DNA of 42,882 nt from the NCBI GenBank assembly GCA_026396675.1, contig JAPLWI010000008.1:1-42882 (forward strand), in the 5' to 3' direction. Source of the DNA: Candidatus Kaiserbacteria bacterium (GTDB lineage: Bacteria; Patescibacteriota; Minisyncoccia; Phycocordibacterales; Phycocordibacteraceae). The translations under genes and the position numbers were made by a program. Positions 9,901 to 17,221 of the stretch are shown in pieces (positions within the stretch are counted from its first letter, which is position 1; each line of letters begins with the position of its first letter). Below the pieces are notes generated by a model. The model saw nothing but the letters and a program-made list of their open reading frames with translations, was not told where the DNA came from and did not search any database.

Positions 9901-12441
9901 ATGACTGGATTTCCTCATTTGGAGTTAGCAAAGAAAATCGACGGACTTCATAAACCGAAACAGGGTGGCCCAAGGGAAATCGATCCAACTACACAGGGAT
10001 ATCTCAACAATCGAGAAGGACACGGAGGCACTCTTTTGAGAAATATTGATAGCATTTCTCAGTACTGGAGAAATAATATTGTTGCTCGTACAGTCGCTGA
10101 CTTGCCTGCGTTGCCTAACCCAGCAGTAGTTCCTGTCTTCCTACGTGTAGATGCCAAAAGATTCGATATCGAATCGTTAAAGAGTTTTGGGATCGAAGTC
10201 ATAGCGGAAGAAGAGAACGGCTTTATCATCGGAGCCTCAAGCGATGATTTCAATTCCCTTCGCCAGAAGATAACAAAATTTATGGCCACGGAGGGCAAAT
10301 TCAAAGACAAGGCTTCTCAGTTGTGGCAAATAAACGAAGGGGAGCAATGGAGAGTTGATCAAATTCTTTCTGATGATCTCAAGGCTAAATGGGCTTCGAT
10401 AGAAGACGATGAGGAGTTAATAGTGGATGTTGGTATCGCGTGTTACGTGAGGACATCTGGACAGCCGGTGAAAACGAAGAAGGAGACGGCCGAGAAGTTC
10501 CGCGAAAGAATGGCATCATGGAAAGAGAGGAAAAACAACCAGGAACTTAAGAGGGATGAGATTGCTATAAAACGCCAAACAGATTTCGAGACTTTCGTCT
10601 CTGCATATCAAGGAGAGTTGGTTGGTAGTTACATAGATTTCGACGATAGCTTTTCCTGCAGAATCAAGATTTCAGGGAAGGGCCTCAAGGACATCGTGAT
10701 GAATTACCAATATGTGTTTGAGGTTGTAGAACATGATTCTCTTGTGCTGCAAGACGCTTCTGTGAGCGAAGGGACTGAAGTGGATCCTGAATTGATTGCT
10801 CCCACCGCGAATTCTCCGCGGGTTTGCGTTATCGATAGTGGAATACAAGAAGCACATCGACTTCTTGCGCCAGCCATCGACAACAGAAGATCCGCGTCAT
10901 TCATTCCGAGTGATGCGAGTACCGCAGATGTTGCTGCAAATGGTGGTCACGGTACAAAAGTCGCAGGTGCCGTGCTTTATCCGCAGCAGATACCCAGAGA
11001 GGGACAGTATTTATTACCATGTTTTATTGAAAATGCGCGAGTTTTGGCACGTTCGGGTACTCGTTCCGTATTGCCCGAGAATCTGTATCCTCCTAAGTTG
11101 ATGGAAGATATCGTAACTCATTTTGTCGGAACGAGAATTTTCAACATGTCTATCAATTCCTATAACGCGTGCAAGCTAATTCATATGTCACAGTGGGCTG
11201 CTGCGATCGATAAGTTGATGCACACCCACAACATCCTCTTCATTATCTCAACAGGAAATTTAAACAGTTCTACAAACAACACCCTTAAGCCGGGCATTAA
11301 AGAACACCTTGATGCGAATAGAAATTATCCGAATTTTCTTCTGGAGAATTCAAGCAGAATAGGTAATCCAGCCCAAAGCTGTTTTGCTCTAACGGTCGGT
11401 TCGGTGTGTCTTGAGAAATTCGATGATGCGTTAAAAGAATCTTTCGGTTCCAAAGATCAGCCGTCCTCATTTTCGCGCACGGGTCTCGGCTTGTGGGGAA
11501 TGATCAAGCCTGACGTTGTGGAGTATGGTGGAGACTTCGTAAAGGAGAAGGTTGCTAACCCTAATATTTCTCACGAACCCTCCGTCTCACCTGAACTTGT
11601 AAGATCGACATACGGAGGTGGCAGCGAAATCGGTAAGGACGATGTCGGGACTTCTTTCGCCGCTCCAAGGGTTTCGCACATTGCAGCAATTCTGCAGAAA
11701 ATTTATCCAGAGGAGTCCGCCAATTTGTATAGAACGCTGATAGTGCAGTCAGCGAGACTACCGGCTTCCATTTTTAGTAATCCAAGCGAAAATGACATAC
11801 GTCACTACGGATACGGAATACCCAGTTTGCAAAGAGCAACTCAAAATTCTGAATCCCGCATAACACTAATCGCATCAGGAGATTTATCTGCAAAACAAGC
11901 GAATGTTTACTCCATTAAGATACCTTCTCAAATGAGAAGGCCGGGAGAGGACTATGATATTCTCGTTGAAGTTACCCTCTCGTTTACTGCACGGCCCCGA
12001 CGAACTAGAAGAGGTACTCACTCGTATCTCTCTACGTGGCTGAGCTGGGAATCTTCAAAGTTAAATGAGGCATATGAGCAGTTTGTACCGCGTGTCCTTA
12101 AGGACATGGACGAACCAGAAACTGAAGTGGAGGATAGGGATACGATCAAATGGGTTATCCGAGAAAATAAGGATTGGAGTGAAATTGAAGGAATAAGAAG
12201 GCAAGACAGCACTTTGCAGAAATCCTGGTGCACTATCAAGTCTAACCGATTACCGGAGGCGTTGAGCTTAGCGGTCATAGGGCACAGTGGCTGGGAGGGC
12301 GATCTCAGCGAGAAGGCTCCATATTCCGTTGCAGTCAGTTTTGAGGCTCTCAGCGCAACAAATATAAACGTTTACGAAATGGTCAGGATTGAGAACGAAA
12401 TTGAACTCCCAGTCGAGGTAGAACAGGAAATTATTGCCTAA
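9901..12441 (+). CDS. ietS: Subtilisin-like (S8) serine protease, IetS-like
   Basis: Catalytic triad contexts RVCVIDSGI (Asp), GGHGTKVAG (His), GTSFAAPRVSHIAA (Ser). Start at 9892 (GTG) would overlap the upstream stop; ATG at 9901 is also possible. Confidence 0.75.
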   Translation: MTGFPHLELAKKIDGLHKPKQGGPREIDPTTQGYLNNREGHGGTLLRNIDSISQYWRNNIVARTVADLPALPNPAVVPVFLRVDAKRFDIESLKSFGIEVIAEEENGFIIGASSDDFNSLRQKITKFMATEGKFKDKASQLWQINEGEQWRVDQILSDDLKAKWASIEDDEELIVDVGIACYVRTSGQPVKTKKETAEKFRERMASWKERKNNQELKRDEIAIKRQTDFETFVSAYQGELVGSYIDFDDSFSCRIKISGKGLKDIVMNYQYVFEVVEHDSLVLQDASVSEGTEVDPELIAPTANSPRVCVIDSGIQEAHRLLAPAIDNRRSASFIPSDASTADVAANGGHGTKVAGAVLYPQQIPREGQYLLPCFIENARVLARSGTRSVLPENLYPPKLMEDIVTHFVGTRIFNMSINSYNACKLIHMSQWAAAIDKLMHTHNILFIISTGNLNSSTNNTLKPGIKEHLDANRNYPNFLLENSSRIGNPAQSCFALTVGSVCLEKFDDALKESFGSKDQPSSFSRTGLGLWGMIKPDVVEYGGDFVKEKVANPNISHEPSVSPELVRSTYGGGSEIGKDDVGTSFAAPRVSHIAAILQKIYPEESANLYRTLIVQSARLPASIFSNPSENDIRHYGYGIPSLQRATQNSESRITLIASGDLSAKQANVYSIKIPSQMRRPGEDYDILVEVTLSFTARPRRTRRGTHSYLSTWLSWESSKLNEAYEQFVPRVLKDMDEPETEVEDRDTIKWVIRENKDWSEIEGIRRQDSTLQKSWCTIKSNRLPEALSLAVIGHSGWEGDLSEKAPYSVAVSFEALSATNINVYEMVRIENEIELPVEVEQEIIA

Positions 12442-12467
12442 AGTTACTGCACTAGGTGCAGTAACTT
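12442..12467. repeat. 26-bp palindromic element, copy 2 (1 nt... immediately after the protease stop codon)
   Basis: AGTTACTGCACTAGGTGCAGTAACTT; arms AGTTACTGCAC/GTGCAGTAACT. Confidence 0.85.
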
Positions 12468-12507
12468 TGGGGATTTTGCTTCCATCGACCGGTGGAATAA
12501 TGGGCGC

Positions 12508-13113
12508 ATGGATCAATCGGTCATAAGTATTCAGGAGAGAGCGGGAGGAGTGCTTGCCATTCCGCCGCCGGAGATCGTGATGAATTTCGACATCACCGTC
12601 ACCGAAGGCATAGGGTTCAACAATCGGCCGATGCCGAGGCAGATTGCGTATACGCTCAGAGACATCCATTTCGGCGATTTTGAGGTCGTACAGACCGATA
12701 ATGCTTGGTGGAAGGATAGTGCAAAAGTTGAACGCCTGATTTCTGCATTTAAGGCGGGTCATATCATCAAACACGCCTGCTTTTACGCCGGTATTTCGGA
12801 GCGGCAGTGGTTGTACTTCAACAATCGGCATCCGGACTTTTGTCGGGTTCAAGAAGTGTGTGAGAGCTTCCAGACATTCTGGGCGATGGACGCACTGAAC
12901 ACGGCCATGCGCACGGACGGACGTTTGGCGTTTCGGTTCTTGTGCATCAGACATCCGAAGTTCAAGAGAGGGGCGGAAATTGAGGAACTCCAAGTGCAGC
13001 AACCCACACAGATAGTCGTGTCACGGAGCGTAGACGTAAAAAAGATTGAGACAGAACTCATGCGAATTGCTGACGCCTTTTTGCTGAAAGAAAGGCAGTT
13101 AGAAATGGTGTAG
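12508..13113 (+). CDS. HTH-containing protein, terminase small subunit-like
   Basis: VERLISAFKAGHIIKHACFYAGISERQWLYFNNRHPDF resembles the N-terminal HTH of phage terminase small subunits/transposase-like domains. Confidence 0.5.
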   Translation: MDQSVISIQERAGGVLAIPPPEIVMNFDITVTEGIGFNNRPMPRQIAYTLRDIHFGDFEVVQTDNAWWKDSAKVERLISAFKAGHIIKHACFYAGISERQWLYFNNRHPDFCRVQEVCESFQTFWAMDALNTAMRTDGRLAFRFLCIRHPKFKRGAEIEELQVQQPTQIVVSRSVDVKKIETELMRIADAFLLKERQLEMV

Positions 13114-13162
13114 CCATCAGAATTTTACTGCTACGGCGGTATAGTCTGTTTTTGGCCGCTCA

Positions 13163-13624
13163 CTATTGAACCTTCTTGCCGTCAAACATTATGCTCTTCA
13201 CCGTACCTCCCTTACCGTCACTGTAATCGAGATCCACCTCCCATATGCTGCGGAGCGAAGCACCGAAGCTATTCTCGCTATCGACGTATCCGTTTATTGC
13301 CCAAACATCCTTCTGGTTAGAGAGTTCGTAAGCCTGCACATCGGTAAACTTGGCAGTCGACGGAGATTTCAGTATCTGTTCTATAACCGATTCGGCGTAT
13401 GCGATCGAAACATACTTTCTATCGCTGGTGGTCTGCTGGCCACTAGAGCTTGGCGACGGAGTGCTTGATGTTGGACTCAAGAAACTTCCGACCGCGCCCA
13501 GAATAACAAGGAACAAAAGTACCGTTGCAATCTTGTGCGCACGCATCCATTGAAGCACCTTATCTTTGTCGACTCTAAGTGGTTTGGAGCCACTACCCTC
13601 AGTCGAGAATTTAAAATCTTCCAT
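13163..13624 (-). CDS. Small membrane-anchored protein with C-terminal domain seen in mobile-element proteins
   Basis: TM helix KIATVLLFLVILGAVGSFL, then VIEQILKSPSTAKFTDVQAY...INGYVDSENSFGASLRSIWEVDL. Confidence 0.65.
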   Translation of the reverse strand: MEDFKFSTEGSGSKPLRVDKDKVLQWMRAHKIATVLLFLVILGAVGSFLSPTSSTPSPSSSGQQTTSDRKYVSIAYAESVIEQILKSPSTAKFTDVQAYELSNQKDVWAINGYVDSENSFGASLRSIWEVDLDYSDGKGGTVKSIMFDGKKVQ

Positions 13625-13652
13625 ATTCGTGATTGGACTTTATGCAAGTAAG

Positions 13653-13768
13653 CCCACGTAGGTACACGAGAACCCGCCACGTGGGTGAGGGCTTGCGCCC
13701 TCCACCGAGGTTTCCCCCGGCGGCCAATCACGACAGTCCCCCATGACGGGTTCTCGTGTCGTGATTGG
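13653..13768 (-). ncRNA. Candidate structured RNA (four abutting hairpins with loop-loop complementarity)
   Basis: In + coordinates: P1 13724-13735/13757-13768 (12 bp), P2 13703-13707/13718-13722, P3 13687-13692/13697-13702 (GCAA loop on minus strand), P4 13653-13661/13677-13685 (9 bp). Loop of P1 (13747-13756 CGGGTTCTCG) is perfectly complementary to loop of P4 (13667-13676 CGAGAACCCG). Confidence 0.6.
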
Positions 13769-13801
13769 ACTTTCTTTTCACCATGCCGTTGATTGCTCGG
13801 C

Positions 13802-13866
13802 GGTTTAGGCTACTTAGTCGCCCCGGAGGGCGACTCGTTCAGTTTAGCAGGCACTGGCCTAAAGCC
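13802..13866 (-). ncRNA. Upstream structured segment, possibly part of the same leader RNA
   Basis: GGTTTAGGC (13802-13810) / GCCTAAAGCC (13857-13866) enclosing AGTCGCCC-CGGA-GGGCGACT (13816-13835), which on the minus strand is an 8-bp stem with a C(UCCG)G tetraloop. Confidence 0.45.
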
Positions 13867-13961
13867 AACTGCGGAGGTCAGTTTTTAAGTGCCGATGTGG
13901 ATAAGTTTTTTTAAAGAGAGATACCGAATCGTGGCTTATTTCAAGGGTTTCGCGGATGTAA

Positions 13962-14005
13962 AATAGTGAAATACTATTGCAGTATTGCAATACAATAGCA
14001 CTATT
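13962..14005. promoter_or_regulatory. Nested palindromes, candidate operator upstream of recombinase operon
   Basis: AATAGTG (13962-13968)/CACTATT (13999-14005); CTATTG (13974-13979)/CAATAG (13993-13998); core GTATTGCAATAC (13982-13993). Confidence 0.5.
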
Positions 14006-14040
14006 CATCGAGGATTTAATTACTTATCCTCGGCAGTGCG

Positions 14041-14235
14041 ATGGGAAAGGTACACGAATCTCAAACTCCAGTATCAAATAGCGCTCTCGACGTACCCAGG
14101 GATGGAACTCTGGTAACGCTGTCCGAATATCGCAGGGTCACTGGCGACTGGGAAAGTACGGAAAAAGAAGTTACAGTGCGTCTACGATACTTGGAATCAT
14201 TATGCAGAAACATCATCGTGGCGGAACTTTCGTAA
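14041..14235 (+). CDS. Small protein encoded immediately upstream of the recombinase
   Basis: 64 aa, stop codon 1 nt before the recombinase ATG (14237); VTLSEYRRVTGDWESTEKEVTVRLRYLESLCRNIIVAEL. Confidence 0.6.
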   Translation: MGKVHESQTPVSNSALDVPRDGTLVTLSEYRRVTGDWESTEKEVTVRLRYLESLCRNIIVAELS

Positions 14236-14236
14236 T

Positions 14237-15892
14237 ATGACGAGTTATTTGAGAGAAAAGAAGAAGAGACTGCGCGGGAGTAAAGTTCCCTCATCTAGGG
14301 AAGGCGAGGTTCGTGCGTTGATTTATTGTCGCGTTTCTTCTGATCGTCAGGCATCGGAGGGTCATGGACTAGAGAGTCAGGAACAACGATGTATAAGTTT
14401 CGTTGAGCAGAGAGGATACACTCTTGAGAAGGTTTTTAAGGACGCGGCGTCTGGTGGCGGCGGTTACACATCACGACCGGGCCAGGTAGCTTTATTGCAA
14501 ACAATAGATAAGTTTCCCCACCGGAAGTTTGTTGTTATCGTTGATGACATTTCTAGGATAGCGCGTGATGTTCGTGGTCATTTTGAGTTGCGCGCCATCT
14601 TGCGCGCGCAAGACGTTCCCATCGAATCGCCAAATTACGAGTTTAATGACACCGACGAGGGGGAGGTGATGGAAACAGTCATGGCTTCGTTTAGTCAGTA
14701 CCATCGTAAAAGCAACAGGCGGCAAGTGATTCAAAAAATGAAAGCACGTCTCGAAAAAGGATACTGGACTTTCGGTAGCAAAAAGGGATACGACATGTTG
14801 AAGAATCCTACGCACGGAAAGTTAGCGGTTCCGAATAATGAGGGTCTCAAGATGCTGAAACCTGCCTTCGAAAGATTTGCAGACGGAACTTTGGTACGGA
14901 AAATAGACGTATGTCGTTTCCTAGTAGATTGTGGTTTTTGGAAGAAACAGAGACCAGACAAGTACATTGATAAGTTGGTAGGCTTTATGAAGGATCCCTT
15001 TTACTGTGGAGATATTGTGTATCCACAGTGGGAGATATCCAGAAGGGCGGGTCAGCACGAAGGAATAATTAGCATAGAGACATACGACCGTATGCAAGTA
15101 CGACTGCGCAAAGAAAACGCAGGAGCCCGGATCCGAGTCGACATATCTCCTGAGTTTCCGCTCCGTGGCCTGTTAATTTGTTCTGAGTGCGGGAGGCATC
15201 TAACTGGCGCATGGACGAAGGGTCATTCTAGGAAGTATGCCTACTATTATTGCCAGTACCGCGAGTGTCCCATTTATAGCAAAATGCTCAAGCGGGATTC
15301 TGTACAGGATGATTTCCATGCCTTGCTAGAAAGAAACTGTCTCAAGAAAGAGGTCGCGGATCTTGTCACCCTTGTGTTTGATCGTGTCTGGGATCAGGAG
15401 GTTCAGTCTCTGAAGCAGAGAGAAGCTGCTGATGAGAACGAAGCTCGCCAGATGAAAGAGAAAGTGTGCGGTCTCAGCAACCTTCTTCTCGGGGCAGGAA
15501 ATAAGTCCGAGGCGATACAGAGAGTGTTCGAGTCTCAATTGGAGGAAACTGCAGTGCGATTGCAGCAGTTGGAGCACCAGATCGCACACAGGAGAGACTT
15601 GGCGATTCCTTATCGAACTGCACTGGAGAAGGCCACAGGGATGCTGAGAAAGCCTGTATCCATTTGGGATTCCGTCGATACTTTGGAAAAACATCGGCTA
15701 TTTTTCTTCCTTTTCGAGACGAAACTCGCGTACGCAAAAGAAACCGGCTATCGAACTGCCGAATCGCTAAGTAAAACGCGGTTATTTGAGGAATTTGCCG
15801 TAACAAATCCTCTACGTGTGGAGGTGCGGGGAATCGAACCCCGGTCCGAGTCAATCTATGAAAGTGTTTCTACGACGCATAGTCAGCGTTAA
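14237..15892 (+). CDS. Large serine recombinase / resolvase family integrase
   Basis: Catalytic domain ALIYCRVSSDRQASEGHGLESQEQRC, ...VDDISRIARD...; recombinase domain; Zn ribbon LLICSECGRHLTGAW...YYYCQYREC; C-terminal coiled coil. Confidence 0.92.
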   Translation: MTSYLREKKKRLRGSKVPSSREGEVRALIYCRVSSDRQASEGHGLESQEQRCISFVEQRGYTLEKVFKDAASGGGGYTSRPGQVALLQTIDKFPHRKFVVIVDDISRIARDVRGHFELRAILRAQDVPIESPNYEFNDTDEGEVMETVMASFSQYHRKSNRRQVIQKMKARLEKGYWTFGSKKGYDMLKNPTHGKLAVPNNEGLKMLKPAFERFADGTLVRKIDVCRFLVDCGFWKKQRPDKYIDKLVGFMKDPFYCGDIVYPQWEISRRAGQHEGIISIETYDRMQVRLRKENAGARIRVDISPEFPLRGLLICSECGRHLTGAWTKGHSRKYAYYYCQYRECPIYSKMLKRDSVQDDFHALLERNCLKKEVADLVTLVFDRVWDQEVQSLKQREAADENEARQMKEKVCGLSNLLLGAGNKSEAIQRVFESQLEETAVRLQQLEHQIAHRRDLAIPYRTALEKATGMLRKPVSIWDSVDTLEKHRLFFFLFETKLAYAKETGYRTAESLSKTRLFEEFAVTNPLRVEVRGIEPRSESIYESVSTTHSQR

Positions 15893-16213
15893 GTTTAAGG
15901 CAGGATGCGAGGAACGCAGACGAAACCATTCCTGCCCGATCCCTTATTTAATCCCGATGCGTGGGAACGCGAGGGACGATTCTACAGAAAATTCCACCCA
16001 GACCCTCGGCTGTAGAAACCCGAAAGAATGAATGTCGCTAAGCGAGCTTACGCTGCGTAGGCGAACGCGAAGTCACGCATACCGAAGTACGGCGACTTCA
16101 CGCTTGCAAGAGTGTTCTTGGCAAGTTTGGTTCCCGACAGTTTTAAGTGATGAACGGGAGTGCACTGCGTCGCACATCTTTCAAAGAACAGACCGTCAAA
16201 GCCGGTCACCCCC
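15819..16213 (-). ncRNA. ssrA: tmRNA
   Basis: Minus strand 5' GGGGGTGACCGGCTTTGACGG... and 3' ...GGACCGGGGTTCGATTCCCCGCACCTCCA; acceptor pairing GGGGGUG/CACCUCC; smpB upstream. Candidate tag frame ends ...DFAFAYAA-stop. Confidence 0.92.
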
Positions 16214-16302
16214 CTGTCAGATTATACGCATACTTGTCTACAAGCTGACAGCGATTGATCGGGAGGAAACAGGAGATTTAAAAATTGATAGTAGGACTTG
16301 GC

Positions 16303-16773
16303 CTAGCGGCCCGGAGCGCGATCAATTTTTGAATTCCTGTTGACGACACGAGCCGTTTCGCGTAGCGCATCGCGTTTTTTCAAATCTTCGCGGCGGTCGG
16401 CTTTTCCTTTTCCGCGAACGATTGCGATACGCACCTTCACGAGCCGACCTTTAGTATATATCTCAATCGGCACAATTGTCAAGCCCTTTTTGGACTCAGC
16501 ATCGGCAAGCATGGCGATTTCTTTTTTAGCGAGCAATAATCTCCGCGCTTTCTCTGGATCATAATTTTTTGCCGCGTTCGCTATTTGATACGGTGGAATG
16601 GTCATTCCGACGATAAATGCCTCTCCACCGCGCACCACGACGCGCGAGCCGTCGAGCGAACCAAGTTTATTGCGCAATGATTTTACCTCTTGACCGGACA
16701 GCTCGATACCTGCCGCGAAATTCTCAAGCGGTGCGTATTTCAGAAACACTTTTTTGTACTCAACGAGGGTCAT
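16303..16773 (-). CDS. smpB: SsrA-binding protein SmpB
   Basis: MTLVEYKKVFLKYAPLENFAAGIELSGQEVKSLRN...GLTIVPIEIYTKGRLVKVRIAIVRGK; adjacent to tmRNA. Confidence 0.95.
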   Translation of the reverse strand: MTLVEYKKVFLKYAPLENFAAGIELSGQEVKSLRNKLGSLDGSRVVVRGGEAFIVGMTIPPYQIANAAKNYDPEKARRLLLAKKEIAMLADAESKKGLTIVPIEIYTKGRLVKVRIAIVRGKGKADRREDLKKRDALRETARVVNRNSKIDRAPGR

Positions 16774-16878
16774 AAGGAAAGTATACTCCAGTTTGCATTT
16801 CATTGACATTCCTGTTATTGTCAGTCCCGGCAATCGGCTATTTATCTAGCCGATAATGTACTTTCAAAGGAGGAAATC

Positions 16879-17175
16879 ATGGATTTAACAAAATTGGAAA
16901 TAGTTAAAATTCCTGCTGGCCCGGCACCAGAATGGGTCAGAAAGGAATGGGTTGGTGTAAAACTGACAGGCAGACCGATTTCGCCGGTTTCTGTAGAGCG
17001 TGACTTTACCTCTGGAAAATTCATCGGGAATCGTGGAGGATGGTCCGTTGAAGTGGCGAGTGCTCTTGAGGCGCTTTCAAAGAAATCGGCCTTGGCTACC
17101 GAATGGTTCCATAGGAACATTCCGGAAGGAATGACCCGTTTTTCTTTCGGACCCGACGAATTGAAACCAATATGA
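16879..17175 (+). CDS. Small hypothetical protein
   Basis: 98 aa, preceded by aaaggagga ribosome-binding site, followed by a terminator hairpin. Confidence 0.75.
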   Translation: MDLTKLEIVKIPAGPAPEWVRKEWVGVKLTGRPISPVSVERDFTSGKFIGNRGGWSVEVASALEALSKKSALATEWFHRNIPEGMTRFSFGPDELKPI

Positions 17176-17179
17176 TCTG

Positions 17180-17205
17180 GCCGGCAACCTTCCGAGGTTG
17201 CCGGC
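17180..17205. terminator. Bidirectional terminator hairpin
   Basis: GCCGGCAACCT-TCCG-AGGTTGCCGGC then cttattgtttttat, between convergent genes. Confidence 0.8.
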
Positions 17206-17221
17206 TCTTATTGTTTTTATA

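Larger units (their letters stand above)
8424..15818. mobile_element. Putative integrative island at the 3' end of tmRNA (left edge approximate)
   Basis: Large serine recombinase at one end abutting and overlapping tmRNA; accessory content (AAA/S8 protease pair, HTH/terminase-like gene, small orphan gene) between housekeeping ftsH and tmRNA-smpB. Left attachment site not identified. Confidence 0.6.

Noticed and set aside
12268-13002. 244-aa minus-strand ORF opposite the protease end and HTH gene
   Set aside because: Antisense to two better-supported genes; no recognisable domain; composition looks like shadow coding.
13653-13768. Twister or hammerhead ribozyme
   Set aside because: Short similarities (GGUGGAGGG, GAAAC) are in the wrong order and the conserved catalytic cores are not present.
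13627-13773. Interpretation of the 15-bp direct repeats as a transposon target-site duplication
   Set aside because: No transposase or matching terminal inverted repeats, and the repeat forms part of stem P1; an RNA structure explains it better, though not decisively.
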